Assembly (NCBI GenBank): GCA_016715285.1
Contig: JADKAO010000002.1
Span: 248,001-312,000 of the forward strand
Length of the DNA stretch: 64,000 bases
Direction of reading: 5' to 3'
Source: Actinomycetales bacterium
GTDB lineage: Bacteria > Actinomycetota > Actinomycetes > Actinomycetales > Dermatophilaceae
A program made the position numbers and the translations under genes. Positions within the stretch are counted from its first letter, which is position 1. Every line of letters begins with the position of its first letter. Positions 8,886 to 18,004 of the stretch are shown piece by piece. The notes beneath the pieces were generated by a model. It was not told the DNA's origin. It searched no databases and saw only the letters and a list, made by a program, of their open reading frames with translations.

Positions 8886-9617
8886 TTAGGAGCCAGGGGC
8901 GGGGAGCAACCCGGCAGCGAGGGCGGCGAGATCACGCAAGCCGTCGACCTCACTCACCACCACGTCGGCAGCAGCAAGATCCGCCGCCCGCGTGACGCCG
9001 CCGGCGAAGCCGATGCACGGCATACCGGCGGCTCGGGCGGCAGCGACGCCAGGGCGCGAGTCTTCGACGACCACGCACTGACTCGGCGCGAACCCCAGCC
9101 GCGACGCCGCGAGCAGGAAGAGGTCCGGCGCGGGTTTGCCGTGCGCGACCTCCGCGGCGGTGAAGACACTCTCGTCACTGAACCACCCGTCGAGCCCGCA
9201 TCGTCGCAGCTTGCGCCATGTCAGGTCCCGGTGCCCACTCGTCGCCACACAGACCACCCACCCCGCCGCGGTCAGGTCGCGCAGCGCGTCCGCCACTCCC
9301 GGCACCGCGGCAAGTTCGGTCTCGTATGCCGTGGTGTATGCCGCGCGCCACCGCTGCACCCACGCATCAGGCACCGGAGCCCCAATCACTGAGGCGATGT
9401 CGGCGATGGCGTCGCGTTCGGAGCGGCCAAGGTGTCGCTCGATGACCTCCTCGTGGGTGATTGGCCAGCCAAGTTCGGTAATGCAGCGCACGTCGATGTC
9501 CACGTGGAGACGTTCGCTGTCGACGAGGACGCCGTCACAGTCAAAGATCAGCAGCCGCCTGGGCGCAATAGCGTCGACACCATCGGCGCCAACCCCGTCT
9601 CGGATCGGACCAGCCAT
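8886..9617 (-). CDS. HAD-family hydrolase (beta-phosphoglucomutase-like)
   Basis: The 243-residue protein has all HAD motifs: LIFDCDGVLVDSE (motif I, nucleophile Asp), CVATSGHRDLTWRKL (motif II), GKPAPDLFLLAASRLG (motif III Lys) and CVVVEDSRPGVAAARAAGM (motif IV). The cap insertion after motif I is of the helical C1 type, as in phosphoglycolate phosphatases and beta-phosphoglucomutases. It starts three bases after the purL stop, so it is probably co-transcribed with purL. The substrate is not predictable. Confidence 0.92.
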   Translation of the reverse strand: MAGPIRDGVGADGVDAIAPRRLLIFDCDGVLVDSERLHVDIDVRCITELGWPITHEEVIERHLGRSERDAIADIASVIGAPVPDAWVQRWRAAYTTAYETELAAVPGVADALRDLTAAGWVVCVATSGHRDLTWRKLRRCGLDGWFSDESVFTAAEVAHGKPAPDLFLLAASRLGFAPSQCVVVEDSRPGVAAARAAGMPCIGFAGGVTRAADLAAADVVVSEVDGLRDLAALAAGLLPAPGS

Positions 9618-9620
9618 GCC

Positions 9621-12600
9621 TCAGCCGACCCAGGCTCGGGCGTTGCGGAACATCCGCAACCAGGGGCTGAACTCACCTAATCCCGCTGGGGCCCAAGACA
9701 TTTGGACATTGCGCAAGACCCGCTCCGGGTGCGGCATCAGCGCCGTAAAGCGCCCGTCGGCTGTCGTCACCGCGGTGAGTCCGTCGGGGCTGCCATTGGG
9801 ATTCGCGGGGTATGCCGTCGCGACGCCACCAGCGTTGTTGACGAACCGCATTGCCCGCAGCACCGCGTCAGCGTCGCCGCGCTGCGAGAAGTCAGCCAAC
9901 CCCTCACCATGCGACACGGCTATCGGGATCCGACTGCCAGCCATCCCCGACAAGAAAATCGACGGACTGTCGAGCACTTCGACCAGCGACAGCCGAGCCT
10001 CAAACTGCTCGCTGCGGTTGCGCGTAAACCGCGGCCACGCCTCTGCCCCCGGAATGTGGTCGGCGAGCGCGGCCAGCATCTGACACCCGTTACAGATGCC
10101 GAGCGCAAACGTGTCCCCCCGGTGGAAGAACGCGTGGAAGTCATCGCGCAGCCGGTCGTTGAAGAGCACCGATCGGGCCCAGCCCTCTCCAGCGCCAAGG
10201 GTGTCGCCATACGAAAAGCCGCCGCACGCAACGAAACCCACGACATCGTCCAACCGAGCCCGCCCGGTCTGCAGGTCGGTCATGTGCACGTCGAAGGTGT
10301 CAAAGCCCGCCGTGTCAAACGCAAAACTCGTCTCGACATGGCTGTTAACCCCCTGCTCGCGCAGAATCGCAACCCTGGGTCGAGCCCGCAACAACGTGGG
10401 CGCCCCCGCGTCGCCGTCAGCGACCGAGTCAGGGACGCCGGTACCCGACGGCACCAGCCCGGAAGTCGGGTCGTCGGCGAGGTCAAACGTCAGGTCGACG
10501 TGGAGCCCCGGGTCGTGGGCGAGGTCGCGCCCGACACTCGCGTGCTCCTCATCGGCGCACTCGGGGTTGTCGCGCAGCGCCGCAATCCGCCAACTCACCT
10601 CATCCCACGCCTGCGCAAGATCGCGGATCGGCTCGCTCAGCAGGGTCCGGTCACCACAGGTCACGGTCACCTCACGGAGCACGGTCGGCGCACCAATGAG
10701 GTGGGTGCACTCCCCCAGCCCGTATGCCGTAAACGTCGCCATCGCGCGAGACACCTCGGCCGCCGGAACCTGGATGAGCACGCCCAGTTCTTCGGCAAAG
10801 AGAGCCCGCACGGCCCGCTCGTCGGGTGCCTTCCCGTCAACCGCGCCACTTGCGCCGTCTGACCCGCTGCCGCCTGAGCCACCTGCGCCGTCTGACCCGC
10901 TGCCGCCTGAGTCGCCCGAGTCGGCAGCCACGAGGGTGCTCAGGTCGATTGACAGGCCGCTGTTGCCAGCAAACGCCAGCTCACACGCCGCGGCCCACAA
11001 ACCTCCGTCGGATCGGTCGTGGTAAGCCAACACCGAACCGGCGGAACGCAATTCGTTCACGGCACTCACCAGCCCCAACAGCAGCTGAGGGTCATCAAGG
11101 TCGGGCACCGCGCCACCAAAGGCCTCGTCCCCACCGACCACCTGCGCGAGGATCGACCCACCGATCCGAGCCCGGCCCGCGCCCAGGTCCACGAGCAGCA
11201 GGGCGGTCTGCCCGGCATACCCCGTGGTGGGGCTCGCGAGGACAGGGGTGAGCGTGCCGCGCACATCGTCAACCGTCGCGAACGCCGACACCACGAGACT
11301 CACGGGCGAGGTCACCTGCCGCGCCTCACCGCCAGGCGAGGTCCACTTGGTCCGCATCGACAAGGAGTCTTTACCCACCGGCACCCCGACGCCGAGCGCT
11401 GGACACAGGTCCAGGGCCACCGCCCGCACCGTGTCAAACAGCGCCGCGTCCTCACCCGGCTCGCCGCACGCCGCCATCCAGTTGCACGACAACTTGACCC
11501 CGTCGAGCGTGATCGGCGCCGCGAGCAGGTTGGTCAGCGCCTCGCCGACCGCCATCCGCCCCGACGCCGGCGCATCGACCGCAGCCAAGGGCGCCCGCTC
11601 GCCCATGCTCATCGCCTCACCGCCAAACCCGGTGTATGCCGCGAGCGTCACCGCCACATCGGCCACGGGCACCTGCCAAGGACCCACCATTTGATCGCGG
11701 TGGACGAGCCCGCCAACAGTGCGGTCACCAATCGTGACCAAGAAGCGTTTGCTCGCCACCGTCGGGTGCCGCAAGACGGCGTATGCCGTGTCCCGCAACG
11801 CTTTTAACGCACCGGCAACGACCGCGTCAGAAGACCCGCAATCCCGCTCCACCCGAGCAACATCGCGCACCATCTTGGGCGGCTTGCCGAGCAATACCTC
11901 CATCGGCATCTCAATCGCCCGCTCGCCGCCCGGACCGTCCTCAAGGACAAGCATCGGCTCACCGGTCGCGACGCCGACCACGGCATACGGGCAGCGCTCG
12001 CGGTCGGCGAGCGCACCAAAGGCCGCCAGTGACTCGGGAGCGATCGCCAAGACATAGCGCTCTTGGCTTTCGTTTGACCAAATTTCCTTGGGCGCCAAGC
12101 CAGTTTCTTCCAGCGGCACCTTGCGCAGGTCAAACACTGCGCCCAACCCGGCACCATGGACCAGCTCGGGGAAGGCATTCGACAACCCACCAGCCCCGAC
12201 GTCATGGATCGCCAAGATCGGGTTGTCAGCACCCTGCGACCAGCAGTGATTGATGACCTCTTGAGCCCGCCGCTCAATCTCGGGGTTGCCGCGCTGCACC
12301 GAATCAAAGTCCAGTTCAGCGGCATTCACGCCCGCAGCCATCGACGACGCGGCGCCACCACCCATCCCGATCCGCATCCCCGGCCCGCCGAGCTGCACGA
12401 GCAACGTCCCCGCCGGGAACTCAATCTTGTGGGTCTGATCGGCGTCGATCGTCCCAAGGCCACCGGCCGCCATGATCGGCTTGTGATAGCCGCGCCGGAC
12501 CCCATCAAAGGTCTGCTCATAGACCCGGAAGTAGCCGCCCAGCCCTGGCCGCCCGAACTCGTTGTTGAAGGCCGCCGCCCCGATCGGTCCGTCAAGCATG

Positions 12601-13745
12601 ATGTCTAGCGGCGTCGCGAGATGCTCGGGACGCCCGTAATCCGTTGTCTCCCAAGGCTCGCGAGCACCTGGAAGGGCGAGGTTAGACACCGAAAAGCCAG
12701 TGAGCCCCGCCTTGGGTCGCGACCCGCGCCCAGTCGCGCCTTCGTCGCGAATTTCGCCGCCCGCGCCCGTCGCCGCACCCGGGAAGGGTGAGATCGCGGT
12801 CGGGTGGTTGTGCGTCTCGACCTTCATGAGCACGTGGACGTCGCCGGGTCGGGCGGCATACCTCGCGTGGTCGCCCTCCCCGCTGACTCCGACCGGCAGC
12901 CAGCGCTCGGTCGGCCCGCCCGCCATCACAGAAGCGTTGTCGGAGTAGGCAACCACCGTGCGCCCCGGGTTAACCGCCTCGGTATGCCGGATCATCCCGA
13001 ACAGCGACTGCGGCTGCGGCTCCCCGTCGACGACGAAGGTCGCATTGAAGATCTTGTGGCGGCAGTGCTCGGAGTTGGCTTGGGCAAACATCATCAGCTC
13101 GACATCCGTGGGGTTGCGCCCCATGGCCGCGAAAGCCGCTGCGAGATAGTCGATTTCGTCATCAGACAAGGCGAGCCCGTATGCCGCATCAGCAGCCTCC
13201 AGCGCCGCGCGGCCGCCCCCGAGGACATCGACATGCTCCATCGCGTCGGCCTCGCGCTCGTCAAAGAGCGCCGCCGACGCTGCGACCGTGGCGAAGGCAC
13301 TCTCGGTCATCCGGTCATGCAGCAGATCGGCGCATGCCGCCCACTGCTTCGCGCTCAGCGCAGTCGAGTCGTCGTCAAGGGTGAGCAAGAACTCGGTGAC
13401 CCGCTCGACCCGGCGGACGTCTACCCCACAGTTGTGGGCGATATCGGTGGCCTTGGACGACCACGGCGACACTGTCCCCACCCGAGGACCGACAACGACA
13501 AGGGTCGCTTCGGAAGCCAGCGGACCGGCATACCCAGGGCCGTAATCGAGCAACCGCGCGACGGTCTCGGTCTCAACGGAACTCAGCGGGGCAGCGCTCG
13601 CGACCCAGTGGACGAACCGCGCCGTGACACCCGTCACCGTGGGCGCAACCGCCTGCAGTCTGCGAAGCAGGGCCCGCGCGCGGAAATCCGAGAGCGCGGC
13701 GCCCCCGTCGACGGTCGTAAGGACGAGGGCAGGCCGGTCACCCAT
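9621..13745 (-). CDS. purL: Phosphoribosylformylglycinamidine synthase, single-chain long form
   Basis: The enzyme converts FGAR to FGAM using glutamine and ATP. At 1374 residues it is the long type, fusing the PurS-like N-terminal, synthetase and glutaminase domains. Landmarks: FAQANSEHCRHKIFNA, KVETHNHPTAISPFPGAATGAGGEIRDEGATGRG, GMGGGAASSMAAG, and the C-terminal class I amidotransferase with nucleophile Cys in LGICNGCQMLAAL near residue 1220. A Gly/Ser/Asp-rich linker (SGDSGGSGSDGAGGSGG) near residue 950 and a second loose segment near residue 1100 are insertions. The start at 13745 has a good AGGAG site. Many actinobacteria use separate purS, purQ and short purL, so the fused form is notable. 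Confidence 0.96.
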   Translation of the reverse strand: MGDRPALVLTTVDGGAALSDFRARALLRRLQAVAPTVTGVTARFVHWVASAAPLSSVETETVARLLDYGPGYAGPLASEATLVVVGPRVGTVSPWSSKATDIAHNCGVDVRRVERVTEFLLTLDDDSTALSAKQWAACADLLHDRMTESAFATVAASAALFDEREADAMEHVDVLGGGRAALEAADAAYGLALSDDEIDYLAAAFAAMGRNPTDVELMMFAQANSEHCRHKIFNATFVVDGEPQPQSLFGMIRHTEAVNPGRTVVAYSDNASVMAGGPTERWLPVGVSGEGDHARYAARPGDVHVLMKVETHNHPTAISPFPGAATGAGGEIRDEGATGRGSRPKAGLTGFSVSNLALPGAREPWETTDYGRPEHLATPLDIMLDGPIGAAAFNNEFGRPGLGGYFRVYEQTFDGVRRGYHKPIMAAGGLGTIDADQTHKIEFPAGTLLVQLGGPGMRIGMGGGAASSMAAGVNAAELDFDSVQRGNPEIERRAQEVINHCWSQGADNPILAIHDVGAGGLSNAFPELVHGAGLGAVFDLRKVPLEETGLAPKEIWSNESQERYVLAIAPESLAAFGALADRERCPYAVVGVATGEPMLVLEDGPGGERAIEMPMEVLLGKPPKMVRDVARVERDCGSSDAVVAGALKALRDTAYAVLRHPTVASKRFLVTIGDRTVGGLVHRDQMVGPWQVPVADVAVTLAAYTGFGGEAMSMGERAPLAAVDAPASGRMAVGEALTNLLAAPITLDGVKLSCNWMAACGEPGEDAALFDTVRAVALDLCPALGVGVPVGKDSLSMRTKWTSPGGEARQVTSPVSLVVSAFATVDDVRGTLTPVLASPTTGYAGQTALLLVDLGAGRARIGGSILAQVVGGDEAFGGAVPDLDDPQLLLGLVSAVNELRSAGSVLAYHDRSDGGLWAAACELAFAGNSGLSIDLSTLVAADSGDSGGSGSDGAGGSGGSGSDGASGAVDGKAPDERAVRALFAEELGVLIQVPAAEVSRAMATFTAYGLGECTHLIGAPTVLREVTVTCGDRTLLSEPIRDLAQAWDEVSWRIAALRDNPECADEEHASVGRDLAHDPGLHVDLTFDLADDPTSGLVPSGTGVPDSVADGDAGAPTLLRARPRVAILREQGVNSHVETSFAFDTAGFDTFDVHMTDLQTGRARLDDVVGFVACGGFSYGDTLGAGEGWARSVLFNDRLRDDFHAFFHRGDTFALGICNGCQMLAALADHIPGAEAWPRFTRNRSEQFEARLSLVEVLDSPSIFLSGMAGSRIPIAVSHGEGLADFSQRGDADAVLRAMRFVNNAGGVATAYPANPNGSPDGLTAVTTADGRFTALMPHPERVLRNVQMSWAPAGLGEFSPWLRMFRNARAWVG

Positions 13746-13811
13746 GGGCGGGTAGCTCCTGAACAGGGGTCGGACAAGTCGAGCGGAACTCGACGCGGGC
13801 TGCCCCCGAGC

Positions 13812-15347
13812 CTACTTGTTCTGTGGGAAGCCGAGGTTGAGGCCACCGTGGCTGGGATCAAGCCAACGGGCCGTGACGGCCTTGGTGCGGGTGTAGAAAT
13901 GGACGCCCTCGATGCCGTGCGCGTGGCTGTCACCAAAGAGCGAGGCCTTCCAGCCGCCGAACGAGAAGTAGGCCATCGGCACCGGAATCGGCACATTGAT
14001 GCCCACCATGCCGACCTCGACCTCGTTTTGGAACCGCCGGGCGGCACCTCCATCGTTGGTGAAAATCGCGGTGCCATTGCCATAGCGGGACGCATTGATC
14101 AGCGCGAGCCCCTCGTCATAGGAGGCCACGCGCACGACCGAGAGCACCGGGCCGAAGATCTCGTCGGTGTAGATCGACATGTCAGGGGTGACCCGGTCGA
14201 ACATCGTCGGCCCGACGAAGAAGCCCTCTTCCACCCCGGTGAAGGTGCCCTCACCACCGCCTTCGGCTGCCCCATCGTGCCACTCGATCCGGCCATCGAC
14301 GACCAACTCAGCACCAGCGTCAAGGCCGGCCTGGACATAACCGACAATCCGGTCGCGCGCGGCAGCCGTCACAATCGGCCCCATGTCACAGCCCGTCCGG
14401 CCGTCGCCGGTCGTCAGCTGACCCATGCGAGTGCGGATCCGCGCCACAAGCTCGTCCGCGATCGAGTCGACCGCGACGACGACCGAGATCGCCATGCAGC
14501 GCTCCCCCGCCGAGCCAAAGCCGGCGTTGACCGCAGCATCCGCGGCCAAGTCGAGGTCGGCGTCGGGCAGGACGAGCATGTGGTTCTTGGCGCCGCCGAG
14601 CGCCTGGACGCGCTTGCCGTGCTTGGCCCCCACCTCGTAGACGTACTGCGCAATGGGCGTCGAGCCGACAAACGAAATCGCTTTGACCAATGGGTGAGTC
14701 AGCAGTGCGTCCACAGCCTCCTTGTCACCGTGGACGACGTTCATGACGCCGTCGGGCAGCCCGGCCTCCTGCCAGAGCTCGGCGACCGCGTTGACGACCG
14801 AGGGGTCCTTTTCGGACGGTTTGATGACGACGGCGTTACCGCAGGCGATCGCGATCGGCACAAACCACATCGGCACCATCGCCGGGAAATTGAACGGCGA
14901 GATGACCCCCACGACGCCCAGCGGCTGCATGATCGAATAGGTATCAACGCTCGTCGAGACATTCTCGGAAAACCCACCCTTAAGCAAATGCGGTATGCCG
15001 CAAGCGAACTCGACAACCTCGAGGCCGCGGGTCACCTCACCGAGCGCATCCGACACGACCTTGCCATGCTCGGCGGTAATGAGTTCGGCGATCCGTTGCT
15101 TGTTGGCCTCCAACAGCGACCGGAACCGGAACAGCACCTGCACCCGCGCCGCCAGGGACGCACGCCCCCACTCGGCGCCAGCGGCGGCCGCGCTCTCGAC
15201 GATCTCCCCGACTAACTCGGCGGAGGCGAAATCGACCTGGCCGGTCACTTCGCCAGTGGCGGGGTTGAAGACCTCCCCGTGGCGCTCGGAGACGCCTTCC
15301 CAGCTGCGGTGACCGATGAGATGAGTGATGCGTGTCGGCGAGGTCAT
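13812..15347 (-). CDS. mmsA: CoA-acylating methylmalonate-semialdehyde dehydrogenase
   Basis: MmsA converts methylmalonate or malonate semialdehyde to propionyl- or acetyl-CoA in valine, myo-inositol or beta-alanine breakdown. The 511-residue protein shows the ALDH landmarks ISPFNFPAMVPMWFVPIAIACGN, KPSEKDPSVV, FVGSTPIAQYVYEVGAKHGKRVQALGGAKNHM and the catalytic Cys in NAGFGSAGERCMAIS near residue 284. It ends with FSFGGWKASLFGDSHAHGIEGVHFYTRTK, diagnostic of MmsA. The gene stands between purC and purL on the same strand, without an obvious pathway link to purines. Confidence 0.95.
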   Translation of the reverse strand: MTSPTRITHLIGHRSWEGVSERHGEVFNPATGEVTGQVDFASAELVGEIVESAAAAGAEWGRASLAARVQVLFRFRSLLEANKQRIAELITAEHGKVVSDALGEVTRGLEVVEFACGIPHLLKGGFSENVSTSVDTYSIMQPLGVVGVISPFNFPAMVPMWFVPIAIACGNAVVIKPSEKDPSVVNAVAELWQEAGLPDGVMNVVHGDKEAVDALLTHPLVKAISFVGSTPIAQYVYEVGAKHGKRVQALGGAKNHMLVLPDADLDLAADAAVNAGFGSAGERCMAISVVVAVDSIADELVARIRTRMGQLTTGDGRTGCDMGPIVTAAARDRIVGYVQAGLDAGAELVVDGRIEWHDGAAEGGGEGTFTGVEEGFFVGPTMFDRVTPDMSIYTDEIFGPVLSVVRVASYDEGLALINASRYGNGTAIFTNDGGAARRFQNEVEVGMVGINVPIPVPMAYFSFGGWKASLFGDSHAHGIEGVHFYTRTKAVTARWLDPSHGGLNLGFPQNK

Positions 15348-15424
15348 GCCGGGCAGCTTAGGTCAGCCCGCCCACAGATTGTGCCGAGCAGTATGCCGTG
15401 CCTGGCTCATCCCAGCGCCCCGGG

Positions 15425-16348
15425 TCAGCTCAGACCGCGGCCGGTGAGCCGCTCGAATGCCTCGATATAGCGCGCGCGGGTCTGCTCGACCACGTCATCA
15501 GGCAGTGGCGGCGGCGCCTCGCCCGAGTCCCGAGACCAACCCGATGCCGGCGAGGTCAGCCAGTCGCGCACGAACTGCTTGTCGAACGATGGCTGCGTCC
15601 GCCCCGGCGACCACGAGTCCGCCGCCCAGAACCGCGACGAGTCCGGCGTCAACACCTCGTCGGCGAGCACCACAAGCGGCCCGCCAGTGTGGTCTTCACG
15701 GTTGCGGTCAATGCCGAACTCGACTTTAGTGTCGGCGATCAAGATGCCCTTCTTCGACGCAATCTCGTTGCCGCGCGCCAAAATCCGGCGGGTCAGCACA
15801 TCGATCCGGGCAGCCACCTGAGATCCGACGAGCGCTTGCACCTGCTCGATCGACATCGGCTCGTCGTGCTCGCCAATCCCCGCCTTGGTCGTCGGAGTGA
15901 AGATCGACGTCGGCAACTTGGAGCCATCTTCCAGACCCGCCGGTAGCGGCACCCCCGACACCGAGCCCGTCGCGCGGTATTCCGCGAGACCGCCGCCGGT
16001 GAGATAGGCCCGCGCGATGCACTCGACCGGGATCATCTCGAGCCGATCCACGAGCACCGCGCGCCCCGCCACTGCGTCCGGCACCTCGGTCGACAGCACA
16101 TGATTGGCGACCCCATCGAGCCGGTCGAACCACCACAGCGAGAGTTGGGTCAGCACCTTCCCTTTGTCAGGGATCGGGGTGTCGAGGATGTAGTCGTACG
16201 CAGAGATCCGGTCGGACGCGACAAGCAACACCTGGTCGGTGCGTCCGCGTCCGGTCGCTGGATCGATCGGTGCATAGAGATCGCGCACCTTCCCCGAGTA
16301 GAGGTGGACATAGCCGGGAAGCTCCAGTGGCGCCGATGTCACAGTCAT
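15425..16348 (-). CDS. purC: SAICAR synthase
   Basis: PurC joins aspartate to CAIR in purine synthesis. The 307-residue protein begins LPGYVHLYSGKVRDLYAP, followed by SDRISAYDYILDTPIPDKGKVLTQLSLWWFDRL, ECIARAYLTGGGLAEYRATG, IADTKVEFGID and DEVLTPDSSRFWAAD, all standard PurC motifs. It overlaps the purD stop by 4 bp (ATGA), so the two are translationally coupled. Confidence 0.97.
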   Translation of the reverse strand: MTVTSAPLELPGYVHLYSGKVRDLYAPIDPATGRGRTDQVLLVASDRISAYDYILDTPIPDKGKVLTQLSLWWFDRLDGVANHVLSTEVPDAVAGRAVLVDRLEMIPVECIARAYLTGGGLAEYRATGSVSGVPLPAGLEDGSKLPTSIFTPTTKAGIGEHDEPMSIEQVQALVGSQVAARIDVLTRRILARGNEIASKKGILIADTKVEFGIDRNREDHTGGPLVVLADEVLTPDSSRFWAADSWSPGRTQPSFDKQFVRDWLTSPASGWSRDSGEAPPPLPDDVVEQTRARYIEAFERLTGRGLS

Positions 16349-17637
16349 CCGGCCCTCTCCTTCACTGTCACCTCACCGCGCGCTGCGGCGAGGGCGATAT
16401 CGGTGCGGTGGTGACCGCCAGCGAGACTCACATTGGACAACGCGAGGTATGCCGTGTGCCTCGCCTCCGCGAGGTCAGCCCCCCTCGCAACGACGTTGAG
16501 GACGCGGCCCCCCGACGACACCAGCAGGCCAGCTTCATCCCGTCTCGTGCCGGCATGCAGGACGTAAGCACCCTCGGTCGCATCCGCCTCGACCAGCCCG
16601 GAAATGGCATCACCCGTGCGCGGACTCCCCGGGTAGCCCGCAGCTGCCTCGACCACGACCACTACGGCGTCGCTGTGGTGATGCAAGTCGTCAAACTCAG
16701 CCAACCGACCGGTGGCTGCGGCATACAAGAGCCCGCCGAGTGGCGTGACGAGCCGTTCGAGCGAGGCCTGCCCGTCCGGATCCCCGAAGCGGCAGTTGAA
16801 TTCCACGACTCGCAGGCCTCTCGCGGTCAGCGCTAGCCCGACGTAAAGGGTGCCGACAAAGGGCGTGCCACGCCGACGCATCTCGTCGATGACGGGCTGG
16901 GCGACGGTGTCGATGACCTCCTGCGCCAACTTCGGGGGAGCCCATGGCAGCGGCGAATATGCGCCCATGCCACCGGTATTGGGGCCGGCATCGCCGTCGC
17001 CGACGCGCTTGAAATCCTGCGCCGGCGCCAATGCCCGCACCTCGGTGCCATCGCAAATACAAAAGACGGAGACCTCTGGGCCGTCGAGGTACTCCTCGAC
17101 CACGAGCTGGCCGCCCGGCTTGTCCAGGCAGGCGAGCCCGTGGGCCAGCGCCTCGGTGCGATCGGTGGTGACGACCACCCCCTTACCAGCTGCCAAGCCG
17201 TCGTCCTTGACGACATACGGCGAGCCCAGGGCGTCCAGGGCGAGCTCAACCTCCGCAGGCGTCGTGCACACATGCGCGAGAGCCGTCGGCACGCCAGCGC
17301 TGGCCATGACGGCCTTCGCAAACGCCTTGCTGCCTTCGAGGTGCGCGGCGGCCGCGTCAGGGCCATACACGGCATACCCCTGCGCACGGAGCGCATCAGC
17401 CACTCCGGCGACTAACGGCGCTTCCGGCCCCACGACGACCAAATCGACGGTATGCCGCGCCGCGAGCGCGACCACAGCGGTTGCATCGGTGGCATCGGCC
17501 AAGAGCTCACAGGCCGCAATGGCCGCGATGCCCGGATTGCCCGGCGCGGCGATGACCTCGGCGACGGAAGGATCGGCTAACAGGCTCCGGACCAGAGCGT
17601 GTTCGCGCGCTCCTGAACCGACGACGAGAACCTTCAC
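16345..17637 (-). CDS. purD: Phosphoribosylamine-glycine ligase (GAR synthetase)
   Basis: PurD ligates glycine to phosphoribosylamine with ATP. The 430-residue ATP-grasp protein starts at GTG 17637 with MKVLVVGSGAREHALVRSL and continues with VVVGPEAPLVAGVADAL, GSKAFAKAVMASAGVPTA, VVKDDGLAAGKGVVVTTD, NTGGMGAYSPLPW and VVEFNCRFGDPDGQ. It is the first gene of the purD-purC pair, and a strong hairpin lies about 150 bases upstream of it. Confidence 0.97.
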   Translation of the reverse strand: MKVLVVGSGAREHALVRSLLADPSVAEVIAAPGNPGIAAIAACELLADATDATAVVALAARHTVDLVVVGPEAPLVAGVADALRAQGYAVYGPDAAAAHLEGSKAFAKAVMASAGVPTALAHVCTTPAEVELALDALGSPYVVKDDGLAAGKGVVVTTDRTEALAHGLACLDKPGGQLVVEEYLDGPEVSVFCICDGTEVRALAPAQDFKRVGDGDAGPNTGGMGAYSPLPWAPPKLAQEVIDTVAQPVIDEMRRRGTPFVGTLYVGLALTARGLRVVEFNCRFGDPDGQASLERLVTPLGGLLYAAATGRLAEFDDLHHHSDAVVVVVEAAAGYPGSPRTGDAISGLVEADATEGAYVLHAGTRRDEAGLLVSSGGRVLNVVARGADLAEARHTAYLALSNVSLAGGHHRTDIALAAARGEVTVKERAG

Positions 17638-17785
17638 GCGCCCCAGCCTAACGGGGTGACCACCCTGTCGCCGGGCGAGGAGGGGGAGTCCCTGAGGAGC
17701 CGAGGTCCACCTCGGGATGCATCAGCGACGGTCGGCGGGCGCAGCGGGACCAGCACCGAACCACGGCCCAGCGCAGAAAGAAAAG

Positions 17786-17830
17786 CGCGGTGTCCTCGAG
17801 TTGCAGGGGGTGACACTCGAGGACACCGCG
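17786..17830 (-). terminator. Strong hairpin with minus-strand T-tract, upstream of purD
   Basis: A perfect 16-bp stem (17786-17801 with 17815-17830) encloses a 13-base loop. On the minus strand it is followed by CTTTTCTTTCT, the layout of a factor-independent terminator. It sits in the roughly 365-base divergent gap between purD and the LuxR gene, ahead of purD, with no obvious minus-strand gene upstream. It may be an attenuator in the purD leader or end an unseen short RNA. Nothing else convincing is coded between 17638 and 18004. Confidence 0.7.
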
Positions 17831-18004
17831 ACAGCGAGTGAGTCGGGAGGGGAGCCCAACTCGACGCTCGCCGGACGGCTCCGAAAGCCGGTCTTCACGC
17901 AGGATTGCAGACTTCTTCGAGCGACGCGAGGCGTGAAGCGTCGTGATTGCGACAATGTCGGAAACTCGCCAAGTAAGGTTGGAGCGGATGGACTGGGGGT
18001 AAGA

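Noticed and set aside
12804..15215. 803-codon plus-strand frame across purL and mmsA
   Set aside because: It is antisense to two well-supported enzymes, and its Arg/His/Asp-rich product has no domain.
17717..18004. N-terminal extension of the LuxR regulator
   Set aside because: The extension runs through the strong hairpin and lacks homology. ATG 18005 has a good ribosome site.
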